A DNA stretch of 64,000 nt, from the NCBI GenBank assembly GCA_018823745.1, contig JAHJHR010000003.1, positions 248,001 to 312,000 on the forward strand. The letters run 5' to 3'. The first letter of the stretch is position 1. Every line of letters starts with the position of its first letter. The notes beneath the pieces were generated by a model. It was not told where the DNA came from, ran no database searches, and saw nothing but the letters and a program-made list of their open reading frames with translations. The DNA is from Alphaproteobacteria bacterium (GTDB taxonomy: Bacteria > Pseudomonadota > Alphaproteobacteria > Oceanibaculales > Oceanibaculaceae). The position numbers were made by a program, and so were the translations under genes. Below are positions 51,996-61,891 of the stretch, one piece after another.

Positions 51996-53870
51996 TCAGC
52001 TGCCTTCTGTCTTCTGCGACACGACGGGCGTATCGCCGACAGGCTTCAGCAGGATCTGGCTGGCCGCTACCAGGGCGATCAGGCCCGCGCCGATCAGATC
52101 GGTCGCCAAGCCCGGCTTGATCAGCACGAAGGCTGCCGCAATCAGGAGCAGGCTTTCCCACCAGCGGGCCGGACCGAAGAAGAAGTATCGGTGCAGACCG
52201 CCCGCCAGGCAGATCACGCCAATGGTCGAGGTGATGATGGTCAGCAGGATGGTATCCCACGAACCGATCAGCAGCAGCGACGGGCCGAACACGAACATGA
52301 AGGGAATGACATAGCCCGTCAGCCCGAGCTTCACCGCAGCGATGGAGCTTTCCATCAATCCGGCGCGGGAGATACCGTTGGCGGCATAGACCGCCATGGC
52401 AACCGGCGGGGTGATGGCCGACAGCACGGCGAAGTACAGCACGAACAGATGCGCTGCCTCTACCATGACGCCGAGCTTCACCAGGGCCGGAACCAGCAGC
52501 GCCACCTGGACGATATAGGCCGGCGTTGTCGGCAGACCCATGCCCAGGATGATGCCGGCGACCATGGTCAGCATCAGCGCCAGGATCAGCGAGTTCTGCG
52601 ACAGCGCCAGCACGACGCCGGTGAAGCTGAGGCCAAGGCCGGTCAGGGTAATGGTGCCGATGACGATGCCCGCACAGGCGCAGGCCAGCGCCACAACCAG
52701 CGTATTGCGGGCACCGGCTTCCAGCGCCTCGACGATCGCCATCGGGGTGAAGGTGTTGCGGGTGCTGGCGCGCAGCCAGGTGGTCGGGATGACCGAGGCA
52801 ATGCCGCACAGTGCCGAGAAGGCAGCGCTGTAGCCGGCCAGCAGGACGGCAATAATGATAAACAGCGGCAGGAACAGATGGCCGCGTTCCAGCAGCACTT
52901 CCTTCAGACGCGGCAGGTCAGCCTTCGGCAGGCCCTTCAGCCCGACGCGCTTCGCCTCGAAATGCACCGCCATGAAGACGGCGACGTAATACAGGATTGC
53001 TGGCAGCACCGCGAAAGCCGCCACTGTCAGATAGCTGGTGCCCAGAAACTCCGCCATCACGAAGGCAGCGGCACCCATGATCGGCGGCATCAGCTGCCCG
53101 CCGGTCGAGGCCACGGCCTCCACGGCGCCGGCAAAGGCCGGTCGATAGCCGGTGCGCCGCATCAGGGGAATGGTGAACGTGCCGGTCGTCATCACATTGG
53201 CGACGGCGCTGCCCGACACGGTGCCGAACAGGCTGCTGGTAATCACCGCCACCTTGGCCGGCCCGCCGACAGTGCCGCCTGCTAAAGCAAGGGCGAAATC
53301 CATGAAGAGCTGCCCGGCCCCGCTGCGCTCGACAAAGGCGCCGAACAGGATGAACAGCATCACATAGGTTGCCGAGACATAGAGCGGGATGCCGAAAATG
53401 CCCTCGGTCGTCAGATAGAGCTGGTCCAGCATGATGCCGAAGGACTGGTTGCCCATCGTCACGCCATAGATCAGGAAGGCCATCGCCGTGATCGGCAGCG
53501 CCCAGCCGGTGGCCCGGCGGGTCGCTTCCATGATCAGCAGGATGAGACCGCCGCCGAAGATATAGTCCATGAGGACCGGATCATCGACATAGTACATCCG
53601 GTTGACGATGTAGTTCAGATTGAACATCGGATACAGCGCGGCCGCCGCTGCGGCCGCGAGCAACACCATGTCAAAAACACTGGGCCTGTCGGCCTTGCCG
53701 TTGAAACCCGGCATAATCAGGAATGCCAGCACCAAGGCGAAAGCCAGGTGCAAACCGCGCATCACATAGGCGTCAGGCGGGCCAAAGAACGCGACATAGA
53801 GATGGAAAACCGACATCGAAACGGCCACCAGCGTGATCAGCCAGCGGTTCAGTGATGCGGGTACGTACAT
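51996..53870 (-). CDS. TRAP transporter fused permease (4TM/12TM, TAXI type)
   Basis: A 624-aa inner-membrane protein that fuses the small DctQ-like and large DctM-like TRAP subunits, as usual for TAXI systems. About 16 hydrophobic segments are visible. Landmarks include GGTVGGPAKVAVITSSLFGT, SGSAVANVMTTGTFTIPLMR, PPIMGAAAFVMAEFLG and MVAGIILGMGLPTTPAYIVQ. The start at 53870 is chosen over 53900 for lack of leader character upstream. A hairpin separates it from the binding-protein gene. Confidence 0.92.
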   Translation of the reverse strand: MYVPASLNRWLITLVAVSMSVFHLYVAFFGPPDAYVMRGLHLAFALVLAFLIMPGFNGKADRPSVFDMVLLAAAAAAALYPMFNLNYIVNRMYYVDDPVLMDYIFGGGLILLIMEATRRATGWALPITAMAFLIYGVTMGNQSFGIMLDQLYLTTEGIFGIPLYVSATYVMLFILFGAFVERSGAGQLFMDFALALAGGTVGGPAKVAVITSSLFGTVSGSAVANVMTTGTFTIPLMRRTGYRPAFAGAVEAVASTGGQLMPPIMGAAAFVMAEFLGTSYLTVAAFAVLPAILYYVAVFMAVHFEAKRVGLKGLPKADLPRLKEVLLERGHLFLPLFIIIAVLLAGYSAAFSALCGIASVIPTTWLRASTRNTFTPMAIVEALEAGARNTLVVALACACAGIVIGTITLTGLGLSFTGVVLALSQNSLILALMLTMVAGIILGMGLPTTPAYIVQVALLVPALVKLGVMVEAAHLFVLYFAVLSAITPPVAMAVYAANGISRAGLMESSIAAVKLGLTGYVIPFMFVFGPSLLLIGSWDTILLTIITSTIGVICLAGGLHRYFFFGPARWWESLLLIAAAFVLIKPGLATDLIGAGLIALVAASQILLKPVGDTPVVSQKTEGS

Positions 53871-53912
53871 GATCGGGCACTCCCCCCAGGGGCACTCCAA
53901 CAGACAGGATTA

Positions 53913-53941
53913 GGCCCGCCTTCACAACTCGAAGGCGGGCC
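53913..53941 (-). promoter_or_regulatory. Intercistronic hairpin between TAXI binding protein and permease
   Basis: GGCCCGCCTTC (53913-53923) pairs perfectly with GAAGGCGGGCC (53931-53941) around ACAACTC, with no T-run. It lies between the binding-protein stop and the permease start and could protect the binding-protein mRNA or attenuate read-through, as in other transporter operons. Confidence 0.6.
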
Positions 53942-53960
53942 CGCTTAACCCTTTGGTGCG

Positions 53961-54905
53961 TTACATCGCACCCTTTTCTTTGTAGTACTTCGCCGCGCCC
54001 TTATGGAGAGGCACGCCGATGTCCTCGGCCATCACCTTCAAGGTGGTGTCCTTCATGACGCGGACGATGGAGGTCAGGTCGGCATTGCTTTCGGCAAGGC
54101 CCTTGGTGACCTCGTAAACGACCTTCTCGTCGAGATCGCAACGCGCGATCACATGGGTGGCGTAGCCGACGGCCTGCACGTCCTTGTCCTGCTTCGGATA
54201 GGAACCAGCCTTGATCGTCAGCTTGGTGTAGCCCGGGTTCAGGGCGCGCATTTCTGCGAACTTGTCGTCCCCGACGCTGATCAGCTTGATGTCACGGGCC
54301 GAGGCCAGATCCATGATCGCCGAGGCCGGAACCGTGGTGCCCAGGGTGAACAGCTGGGCGTTGTTGTCCTTCATCAGCGACACGGCGTCGGTGTAGGACA
54401 CATAGCTGACGCGCGATGCGTCGTCATACTTCAGGCCATATACCTGCAGCGCCTGCTGGCTGATGAATTCGGCGGTGTTGCCCTTCGGCTGCACGGCGAT
54501 CGCCTTGCCCTTCACATCGGCCAGCGAATTGATGCCGGAATCGGCATTGGCGACGATCTGGAAATACTGCGGATACAGCGTGGCAACGTTGCACACATTT
54601 TCCGCCTTCGCATCGAACGGCGGCCGGCCGGCCACACCATCGACCGTGGAGATCGAGTTGCCGAAACCGAAATCGGCCTTGCCAGCCTGCACTGCCTTCA
54701 CATTGGCGATACCGGCACCCGGCAGAACCTGCATGCGGATACCGGCCTTCTCGACGATATTCGCGATGGCGCCGCCCAGCGGGTACCAGGAACCGCCCTG
54801 CGGGCCGGTCATCAGGCGAACCTGCTGTGCTTCGGCAGAGACCGAAGCGAGCAACGCAATACCAACACCCGCCGCGATGGCAACGGTTTTAATTTTAGCA
54901 GTCAT
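53961..54905 (-). CDS. TAXI family TRAP transporter solute-binding protein
   Basis: A 314-aa periplasmic protein with a signal peptide (TVAIAAGVGIALLASVSAEA) and the TAXI-family core: VRLMTGPQGGSWYPLGGAIA, VLPGAGIANVKAVQAGKADF, GFGNSIST and the KGKAIAVQPKGNTAEFISQQ block. The ATG at 54905 has GGGAGG seven bases upstream, favouring it over 54911 and 54941. It delivers the ligand to the fused permease next door. The cluster context suggests an organic-acid or sugar-acid ligand. Confidence 0.92.
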   Translation of the reverse strand: MTAKIKTVAIAAGVGIALLASVSAEAQQVRLMTGPQGGSWYPLGGAIANIVEKAGIRMQVLPGAGIANVKAVQAGKADFGFGNSISTVDGVAGRPPFDAKAENVCNVATLYPQYFQIVANADSGINSLADVKGKAIAVQPKGNTAEFISQQALQVYGLKYDDASRVSYVSYTDAVSLMKDNNAQLFTLGTTVPASAIMDLASARDIKLISVGDDKFAEMRALNPGYTKLTIKAGSYPKQDKDVQAVGYATHVIARCDLDEKVVYEVTKGLAESNADLTSIVRVMKDTTLKVMAEDIGVPLHKGAAKYYKEKGAM

Positions 54906-54986
54906 GGACATCCTCCCATTGGATTTAAAACACAAGGCCACGTTTGATATGCGCGGCTCTTATTTTTGATTGTGACACATAAACCC

Positions 54987-56066
54987 CTACACCGCCACCG
55001 GCACAAGCGTAAAGGGCACGCCGGCACGCTCCGCAATGCCGGCCAGCATATCGACCATGGGCCCGGCGATCGGTACGCCTTCCGTCTCCCGCTGCGTCCG
55101 GCGCTGATGTTCCGGGTCGCCCGGGACCAGCACAGGTTCAGCGGGATCGACGGGGGTTGCGGCATGCAGCCGGTCGATCATGGCGTCCAGATCATCCTCG
55201 AACCCGTCCTCCTCGCGGAAGCAATGCGGGTCGAGGGCGAAGAAGAAATGGCCGATATCGAAATGCTTCTGGTCTGCGGCCCGCAGCGGCGCATAGGTTG
55301 CCCCCGCCAGCATGGTCGACAGCACCTCGACCATCGCCCCCAGGCCATAGCCCTTGTGGCTGCCCATATGGGCGATGCCGCCCAGCGGGGTGAGCCGGCG
55401 CGAGGTCATGGCGATCTCGGCATTCAGCTCCGGCTTGCCCTCGGCATCCAGCGCCCAGCCTTCCGGGATCGGCTTGCCCGCCAGCCAGGCCAGCTTCAGC
55501 TTGCCGATGGCGACCGTGCTGGTCGCCATGTCGAACAGGAAGGGCTGGTTGCGCTTGGTCGGTGCGGCGAAGGCAAACGGGTTGGTGCCGAACATCGGCT
55601 CAGCCGACCGGGTCGGCACGACCGAGGGATTCCAGACCGAGGAGGTCGAAATGCCGATCAGCCCCTGCCGGGCGGCCCGCAGCGCATAGGCGCCGGCCGC
55701 GCCGTAATGGTTGGAGTGGCGCACCGTGACCGCCGCCATGCCGACCTTCTTGGCCTTCTCGATGGCCATGTCCATGGCGATGCTGGACGGGTAATGCCCC
55801 AGCCCGGCGTCACCATCGATCACCGCCATGACCGGCGTTTCCTTCACCACCCGGATCTGCGGGTTCATGTTCAGCCGACCGTCCTTCTGGAGGTTCTCGT
55901 AGGTCGGGAACATGGTCACGCCATGCGAATCGATGCCCATGACATCGGCTTCCAGCATGATCTCGACGGTGCGGGCGATGGCCTCCTCGGCCATGCCCCA
56001 GCCGCGATAGATCGCCGCCATCTGCTCCGAAAGCGCTTTCACCGGAACCGTAATAGACGCGGTCAT
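54987..56066 (-). CDS. Malate/L-lactate dehydrogenase-family (Ldh2) oxidoreductase
   Basis: A 359-aa NAD(P)H-dependent 2-oxoacid reductase of the family that includes YbiC, DlgD and ComC. It shows ADVMGIDSHGVTMFPTYENL with the conserved SHG, the VRHSNHYGAAGAYALRAARQ block, and the GTNPFAFAAPTKRNQPFLFD and GSHKGYGLGAMVEVLSTMLA segments. Substrates in the family include 2,3-diketogulonate, sulfolactate and malate. It is in the catabolic cluster, directly downstream of the aldolase gene (8-bp gap). Confidence 0.87.
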   Translation of the reverse strand: MTASITVPVKALSEQMAAIYRGWGMAEEAIARTVEIMLEADVMGIDSHGVTMFPTYENLQKDGRLNMNPQIRVVKETPVMAVIDGDAGLGHYPSSIAMDMAIEKAKKVGMAAVTVRHSNHYGAAGAYALRAARQGLIGISTSSVWNPSVVPTRSAEPMFGTNPFAFAAPTKRNQPFLFDMATSTVAIGKLKLAWLAGKPIPEGWALDAEGKPELNAEIAMTSRRLTPLGGIAHMGSHKGYGLGAMVEVLSTMLAGATYAPLRAADQKHFDIGHFFFALDPHCFREEDGFEDDLDAMIDRLHAATPVDPAEPVLVPGDPEHQRRTQRETEGVPIAGPMVDMLAGIAERAGVPFTLVPVAV

Positions 56067-56074
56067 TTACGTTC

Positions 56075-56842
56075 TTATCCTTTGAAACGGGCGCACAGCG
56101 CCTCTGCCTGACGGGCCAGCAGGGCGGCGTCATTGCCCAGGGCGACAAAGCCGAAACCCTGTTCGATCCAGAAATTCGCGTCTTCCTCGACCGGGGCCAG
56201 GATGCCGGCCGATTTCCCGGCCGCCTTGATCCGCGCCAGCGCGCCGAGGATGGCCTCACGCACTGCGGGGTTGCGGTTGTCGCCGAGATAGCCCAGCGCC
56301 GCCGACAGATCAGCCGGGCCGATGAACACCCCGTCCACACCCTCGACCGCCGCAATCTCGTCCAGCGCGTCCAGTCCCGGCTTGGTTTCGACCTGCAACA
56401 GCACGCAGATCTCGGCATTTGCCTTCTTGTGGTAATTCTTGATCCGGCCATAACGGCTGGCGCGCATCGAACCGGCGACGCCACGCATGCCCTGCGGCGG
56501 GTAGCGGCAGGCGGCCACGGCAGCGCGGGCTTCCTCGGCCGTCTCGATCATCGGCACCAGGATGGTGCGCGCACCGACATCCAGCACGCGCTTGATGAAC
56601 ACCTGGTCGTTCCAGGGCACGCGGACCACCGGCATGGTGGTCGATTGATGCTCCATCGCCATCAGCTGCTGCATCAGGTCGACGGGATCATTCGGCGAAT
56701 GCTCGGCATCCAGCACCAGCCAGTCATAGCCGGCCTCGGACAGGATATCGGCAACCATCGGGCTGCACAGCGCCGACCAGAAGCCGATCTGCAGCTTGCC
56801 GCCATGCAGCGCCTTCTTGAAATCGTTCCGGGGCAGTTCCAT
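56075..56842 (-). CDS. HpcH/HpaI family aldolase
   Basis: A 255-aa class II pyruvate aldolase with the TIM-barrel motifs of GarL and HpaI: DWLVLDAEHSPNDP, VRVPWNDQVFIKRVLDVGAR (Arg in the active site), ICVLLQVETKPGLDALDEIA (metal-binding Glu) and GVDGVFIGPADLSAALG (metal-binding Asp). It cleaves 2-keto-3-deoxy acids to pyruvate plus an aldehyde. Its ATG overlaps the stop of the dehydratase by one base, which matches a dehydratase–aldolase sequence of steps. Confidence 0.9.
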   Translation of the reverse strand: MELPRNDFKKALHGGKLQIGFWSALCSPMVADILSEAGYDWLVLDAEHSPNDPVDLMQQLMAMEHQSTTMPVVRVPWNDQVFIKRVLDVGARTILVPMIETAEEARAAVAACRYPPQGMRGVAGSMRASRYGRIKNYHKKANAEICVLLQVETKPGLDALDEIAAVEGVDGVFIGPADLSAALGYLGDNRNPAVREAILGALARIKAAGKSAGILAPVEEDANFWIEQGFGFVALGNDAALLARQAEALCARFKG

Positions 56843-58569
56843 CAGTGGATCTCCGGTTCCGGCGTCGGCTCACCGGCTTCGAGAATGTCGAAGTCGCAGC
56901 CCTTATCCGCCTGGGTGATGTGATTCTGGAAAATCGCGCCATAGCCGCGCTGGTAATGCTCCTTGGGCGGGGTCCAGGCGGCCTTGCGCTTCGCCATTTC
57001 CGCGTCGGAGATCAGCAGGTTCAGCTTGCGCTCGTTCACGTCCAGCTCGATCAGATCGCCATCCTGCACGAAGGCCAGCGGCCCGCCGACATGGCTTTCC
57101 GGAGCGACATGCAGCACGCAGGTGCCGTAGCTGGTGCCGCTCATCCGCGCGTCGGAGATGCGCACCATGTCGCGCACGCCCTCCTTCAGCAGCTTCTGCG
57201 GGATCGGCAGCATGCCCCATTCCGGGATGCCCGGCCCGCCCTTCGGCCCGGCGCTCTGCAGCACCAGAACCGAATCGGCGGTAACGTTGAGGTTCACATC
57301 GTCGATCCGCCGCGCCATGTCGTTGTAATCCTTGAACACCACGGCGGGGCCGGTGTGCTTCCAGAATTTCGGGTCGGCGGCGGAATGCTTGATGACCGCG
57401 CCATCCGGGGCCAGGCTGCCGCGCAGGATGGCGAGGCCGCCCTCCTTGCTCAGCGCATTGGCCTGCGGGCGGATCACATCGTCATTGACGATATGCGCAC
57501 CCTCCAGATTATCGCCCAGCGTACGGCCATTGGCGGTCATGCAGTCGCGGTGCAGCAGGTCGCCCAGTTCCGCCAGCAATGCCCGGATACCGCCGGCATA
57601 ATGGAAATCTTCCATGATGTATTTGCCGGACGGGCGGATATTGGCGAGGAACGGCGTGCGGCGCGAGATGGCGTCGAAAGTGTCGAGGTTCAGGTTAACC
57701 CCGGCGCGGCGCGCCATCGCCACCAGATGCACCACAGCATTGGTCGATCCGCCCATGGCGACGACCGTGGTGATGGCGTTCTCCACCGCCTTTTCGGTGA
57801 CGATGTCGGACGGTTTCAGGTCTTCCCACACCATGTCGACGATGCGCCGGCCGCAGGCGGTCGCCATGCGGGCATGGTTGGAATCGGCGGCGGGGATCGA
57901 GGCGGCACCGGGCAGGGTCAGGCCCAGTGCCTCGGCGGCGCACATCATGGTCGGCGCAGTGCCCATGGTCATGCAGGTGCCGGCGGTGCGGGCGATGCCG
58001 TCCTCCACGCCTTCCCAGTCTTCCTGCGTGATGTTGCCGGCACGCAGCTCGGCCCAGTATTTCCAGCTATCCGACCCGCTGCCCAGAACCGCGCCGTTCC
58101 AGAACCCGCGCAGCATCGGCCCGGCCGGCATGAAGACCGCCGGGATATCCATGGAGAGCGCACCCATGATCAGCGCCGGGGTGGTCTTGTCGCAGCCGCC
58201 CATCAGCACCACGCCATCGGCCGGATAGCTGCGCAGCAGCTCCTCCGCCTCCATCGCCAGCAGGTTGCGATAGAGCATGGTGGTCGGCTTCTGGAACGGT
58301 TCCGACAGCGAGATCGCCGGCATCTCGACCGGGAAACCGCCGGCCTGCCAGATGCCGCGCTTCACCTCTTCCACGCGCACCTTGAAGTGGCTGTGGCAGG
58401 GGTTGATGTCGCTCCAGGTGTTCAGGATGGCGATGACCGGCTTGCCGGCCCAATCCTCCTTCGCATAGCCCATCTGCTTGGCGCGCGAGCGGTGCCCGAA
58501 GGAACGCAGATCATCGGCGCCATACCAGCGGTGGCTGCGAAGCTCTTCCGGCTTCTTTCTCTCGGTCAT
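56842..58569 (-). CDS. IlvD/Edd family sugar-acid dehydratase (L-arabonate dehydratase-like)
   Basis: A 575-aa Fe-S dehydratase of the IlvD/Edd family. It shows NTWSDINPCHSHFKVRVEEV, MGGCDKTTPALIMGALSMDI and TCMTMGTAPTMMCAAEALGL with the three cluster-ligand cysteines. It also has RPSGKYIMEDFHYAGGIRAL and RMSGTSYGTCVLHVAPESHV. The opening RSHRWYGADDLRSFGHRSRA is typical of the sugar-acid (aldonate) branch rather than the valine/isoleucine enzyme. It would make a 2-keto-3-deoxy acid for the next-door aldolase. It lies one base downstream of the ThDP enzyme gene. Confidence 0.9.
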   Translation of the reverse strand: MTERKKPEELRSHRWYGADDLRSFGHRSRAKQMGYAKEDWAGKPVIAILNTWSDINPCHSHFKVRVEEVKRGIWQAGGFPVEMPAISLSEPFQKPTTMLYRNLLAMEAEELLRSYPADGVVLMGGCDKTTPALIMGALSMDIPAVFMPAGPMLRGFWNGAVLGSGSDSWKYWAELRAGNITQEDWEGVEDGIARTAGTCMTMGTAPTMMCAAEALGLTLPGAASIPAADSNHARMATACGRRIVDMVWEDLKPSDIVTEKAVENAITTVVAMGGSTNAVVHLVAMARRAGVNLNLDTFDAISRRTPFLANIRPSGKYIMEDFHYAGGIRALLAELGDLLHRDCMTANGRTLGDNLEGAHIVNDDVIRPQANALSKEGGLAILRGSLAPDGAVIKHSAADPKFWKHTGPAVVFKDYNDMARRIDDVNLNVTADSVLVLQSAGPKGGPGIPEWGMLPIPQKLLKEGVRDMVRISDARMSGTSYGTCVLHVAPESHVGGPLAFVQDGDLIELDVNERKLNLLISDAEMAKRKAAWTPPKEHYQRGYGAIFQNHITQADKGCDFDILEAGEPTPEPEIH

Positions 58570-58570
58570 C

Positions 58571-60250
58571 TTACGCCTTCTTCGCCGCGGCCTTGAGGGC
58601 GCTGATGGTGGTGCGGGTGCTGATCTGCTCCGGATCGGTCTGCAATTCGATGATCGCCGCCTTGCCGGATTTCAGCGCCCGCTGGAAGGCGGGGGCGAAA
58701 TCCTCGGTCTTGGTGACCGTCTCGCCATAGGCGCCATGCGCCTTGGCCAGCATCGCGTAATCCGGATTGGTCAGGTCGGTGGCGCTGCGCCGGTCGGGGA
58801 AGCGCTTTTCCTGATGCATGCGGATGGTGCCGTACATGCCGTTGTTGAACACCAGGATGATCGGCGTTGCCTTGTGGTGCATCGCCGTCGCCAGTTCCTG
58901 GCCGGTCATGCCGAAGCCGCCATCGCCAACGCAGGACACAACGACACGGCCCGGATAGGTGATCGAAGCGGCAACGCCCGCCGGCACGCTGTAGCCCATG
59001 GCGCCGCTGGTCGGACCGAGCAGCCGGCCCGGCCGGCCGAAATTCAGGAAACGCTGCGGCCAGCCGCTGAAATTGCCGGCATCGACAGTGACGATGGCGT
59101 CGTCCGGCAGCATCTCACGCAGGGCCAGCATGCATTTGCCGGCATCAAGATAGCTGCCCTTGTAAGGCTCCGGCTCGAACCAGGCGGTGAATTCGGCGCG
59201 GGCCTCCTTCGTCCAGCCGGCCCAGGCCTTGCTGTCGAGCGGCTTGGTTGCGGCCAGCGCCGCAGCCAGCTCCGGCATGCCGGAAACGATGCCCAGCTCC
59301 GGCCGGTAGGTGCGGCCGATCTCGATGGGATCGGGATGGATGTGGATCATCGTCTTCGCCGGTTCGGGCAACGGCATCAGGCTGTAGCCCTGTGTCGTCA
59401 TCTCGCCCAGCCGCGCACCGGCGACGATCAGCAGATCGGACTCCTTCACCCGGGCCAGCAGCTTCGGCCCGGTGCCGGTGCCCAGATCGCCGATGAAACC
59501 CGGATGCCTGGTGCTGACAACATCCTGTCGGCGGAAGGAACAGCAGACCGGCAAATTATTGGCTTCGGCAAAGGCGCTGATATCCTTGGCCGCCTGGTCG
59601 CTCCAGCCGCTGCCGCCAACCAGCAGGATCGGTTTCTTCGCCTTGGCCAGCATGCCACGCAGCGTCTCGATATCGCCGGAACCGGGATGGGCGCGCGACG
59701 CCTGGTAGGGCTGCGCCGGATGCGACGATGCATTGTCGCGCAGCATGTCTTCCGGCAGCGCGATCACCACCGGGCCGGGACGGCCGGAGCTGGCAATATG
59801 AAAGGCGCGGTGCATGATTTCGGGGATGCGTTCGGCATCGTCGATCTGCTCGACCCATTTCGCGACCGGCGCGAAGAAGCGGCGATAATCGATCTCCTGG
59901 AAGGCCTCGCGCCCGAACTGGTCGCGTGCCACCTGGCCGACCAGCACGACCATCGGGGTCGAATCCTGGAACGCCGTGTGAATGCCGATGGAGGCGTTGG
60001 TGGCGCCGGGGCCGCGCGTGACCATGCACACGCCGGGCTTTCCGGTCAGCTTGCCATAGGCTTCCGCCATATTGGCGGCGCCGCCTTCCTGGCGACAGGT
60101 CACATATTTGATCGAAGGCGCATCAACCAGCGCGTCGAGCACTTCGAGATAGCTCTCCCCGGCAACGCCGAAGGCAAGCTCGACCCCATGCAGCTGCAGG
60201 GCGTCAACGATCAGCTGTCCGCCAGTGCGGGTACCTTTTTGGACGGTCAC
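58571..60250 (-). CDS. Thiamine-diphosphate-dependent enzyme (acetolactate-synthase-like)
   Basis: A 559-aa ThDP enzyme with three domains: the pyrimidine-binding domain (VTCRQEGGAANMAEAYGKLT with catalytic Glu), a central domain, and the PP-binding domain. The last carries the metal-binding motif CVGDGGFGMTGQELATAMHH and the LVFNNGMYGTIRMHQEKRFP segment. Such enzymes decarboxylate or carboligate 2-oxoacids. In this cluster it may act on the 2-oxo product of the aldolase or dehydrogenase steps. The specific reaction is not fixed by sequence. Confidence 0.88.
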   Translation of the reverse strand: MTVQKGTRTGGQLIVDALQLHGVELAFGVAGESYLEVLDALVDAPSIKYVTCRQEGGAANMAEAYGKLTGKPGVCMVTRGPGATNASIGIHTAFQDSTPMVVLVGQVARDQFGREAFQEIDYRRFFAPVAKWVEQIDDAERIPEIMHRAFHIASSGRPGPVVIALPEDMLRDNASSHPAQPYQASRAHPGSGDIETLRGMLAKAKKPILLVGGSGWSDQAAKDISAFAEANNLPVCCSFRRQDVVSTRHPGFIGDLGTGTGPKLLARVKESDLLIVAGARLGEMTTQGYSLMPLPEPAKTMIHIHPDPIEIGRTYRPELGIVSGMPELAAALAATKPLDSKAWAGWTKEARAEFTAWFEPEPYKGSYLDAGKCMLALREMLPDDAIVTVDAGNFSGWPQRFLNFGRPGRLLGPTSGAMGYSVPAGVAASITYPGRVVVSCVGDGGFGMTGQELATAMHHKATPIILVFNNGMYGTIRMHQEKRFPDRRSATDLTNPDYAMLAKAHGAYGETVTKTEDFAPAFQRALKSGKAAIIELQTDPEQISTRTTISALKAAAKKA

Positions 60251-60400
60251 AGACCGCTCCTCCTTCGTTTCATGAAATCCGGATTGTAGGTCTCCGGTTC
60301 CCCGCGACCTACGCAGAGTCGGCGCACAGTCTTTTTGAAGCCGCGTGTGTTGTCAACCGAACTGACAGCTCAATCGCTGGGGAGGCCGGAGCCTGTCGCC

Positions 60401-61093
60401 CTACTCCACCGCCGGCGCCGTCAGCACCTTCACATCAGCGGCGAAGGACAGCGGAGCCTCGGTCAGGGCCTGCAGGGCGTCGGGGGTCAGCCCCTCGGCC
60501 ATGTCGCGGACCAGCAATCCGTCCGGCGTCACATCGATGACCGCAAGATCGGTATAGATGCGCGTCACCACCCCGGCAGCCGTCAGCGGATAGCCGCAGG
60601 CATTGCGGATCTTCGACTCGCCCTTGCGGGTGGTGTGCTCCATCAGGATCCAGATCCGCTTTGCCCCGACTGCAAGGTCCATGGCGCCGCCGACGCCGGG
60701 GGGAAAGCGCAAATCCTCTGTGGTCCAGTTGGCTAGATCGCCATCCTTCGACACCTCGAAGGCGCCCAGCATCGCAAGATCGAGATGCCCGCCGCGGATG
60801 ATGGTGAAGGAATCCGAATGCTTGAACACCGACGCACCCGGCAGCAGCGTTACGAATTCCTTCGTGGCGTTGATCAGATCGGGGTTTTCCTCACCCGGCT
60901 TCGGATAGGGGCCGACGCCGAGCAGGCCGTTTTCGCTGTGGAACACCACCTCGCGATCCGCCGGCACGAAATTGGCGGCAAGCGTCGGCAGGCCGATGCC
61001 CAGATTCACGTACCAGCCATCCAGAATGTCCTGAGCGGCGCGCCAGGCGACCTGACGGCGGCTGAGGCGGGCGATGGTTTCGGTGGCGCTCAT
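60401..61093 (-). CDS. 3-oxoacid CoA-transferase subunit B
   Basis: A 230-aa beta subunit of a class I CoA-transferase (ScoB/PcaJ/CatJ type). It has GWYVNLGIGLPTLAANFVPA, the catalytic Glu in VVFHSENGLLGVGPYPKPGE, and RGGHLDLAMLGAFEVSKDGD. It overlaps the alpha-subunit gene by four bases. With it, the enzyme would move CoA between succinyl-CoA and a 3-oxoacid or another acid from the cluster. Confidence 0.92.
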   Translation of the reverse strand: MSATETIARLSRRQVAWRAAQDILDGWYVNLGIGLPTLAANFVPADREVVFHSENGLLGVGPYPKPGEENPDLINATKEFVTLLPGASVFKHSDSFTIIRGGHLDLAMLGAFEVSKDGDLANWTTEDLRFPPGVGGAMDLAVGAKRIWILMEHTTRKGESKIRNACGYPLTAAGVVTRIYTDLAVIDVTPDGLLVRDMAEGLTPDALQALTEAPLSFAADVKVLTAPAVE

Positions 61094-61761
61094 GCGTTTT
61101 TCCCCACATGGACAAGGCGGTCGACGAAAATGCCCGGCGTGACGATATGGTCGGGGTCGAGATCGCCCAGTTCCACCATTTCCTCGGTCTGCACGATGGT
61201 CAGCCTGGCCGCCATCGCCATGTCCGGGGCGAAGTTCCGCGACGACAAGGTGTAGGTCAGATTGCCCCAGCGGTCGGCCTTCGCGGCATGGATCAGCGCG
61301 ACATCACCCTGCAACGGCATTTCCAGCACATAAATGCGGCCGTCGATCTCGCGCACTTCCTTGCCCTCGGCCAGCTTGGTGCCGACGCTGACCGGCGAGT
61401 AGAAACCGCCCAGCCCGGCAGCGGCGCAGCGCATCCGCTCGCTCATCGTGCCCTGCGGCACCAGCTCCAACTCGATCTCGCCGCGCGCGTAGAACTCCTC
61501 GAAAACCACGGAGCCGCTGGTGCGCGGATAGGAACAGACGATCCGCTTCACCCTCCCAGCCGCGATCAGCGCCGCCAGCCCGTCGCGGCCGCTGCCGGCA
61601 TTGTTCGATACAACCGTCAGATCGCGTGCGCCCTGGTCGAGCAGGGCATGGATCAGCTGGGTTGGTACACCCGCCGCACCGAAGCCCGCCGCCAGAATGG
61701 TCGAGCCATCCTCGATGCCGGCAACGGCCTCTTCGAGTGTCGGAATTCTTTTATCAATCAT
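61090..61761 (-). CDS. 3-oxoacid CoA-transferase subunit A
   Basis: A 223-aa alpha subunit of the same class I CoA-transferase. It has EDGSTILAAGFGAAGVPTQL, LTVVSNNAGSGRDGLAALIA, the GTMSERMRCAAAGLGGFYSP segment and ADRWGNLTYTLSSRNFAPDM. It starts the minus-strand catabolic genes and faces the FadR-type regulator across 130 bp that hold their shared control region. Confidence 0.92.
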   Translation of the reverse strand: MIDKRIPTLEEAVAGIEDGSTILAAGFGAAGVPTQLIHALLDQGARDLTVVSNNAGSGRDGLAALIAAGRVKRIVCSYPRTSGSVVFEEFYARGEIELELVPQGTMSERMRCAAAGLGGFYSPVSVGTKLAEGKEVREIDGRIYVLEMPLQGDVALIHAAKADRWGNLTYTLSSRNFAPDMAMAARLTIVQTEEMVELGDLDPDHIVTPGIFVDRLVHVGKNA

Positions 61762-61891
61762 GGCGCCCTGTGATTTTTTACAATTAATGCGGGAGTCTTC
61801 CCTTCTGTACTCCCGAGTCTAGCTTAATCTGTGGTAAATTCGGGTCACGTAAAAATTCATCAATAAAAACACCAGGGTTGGATAGACATCA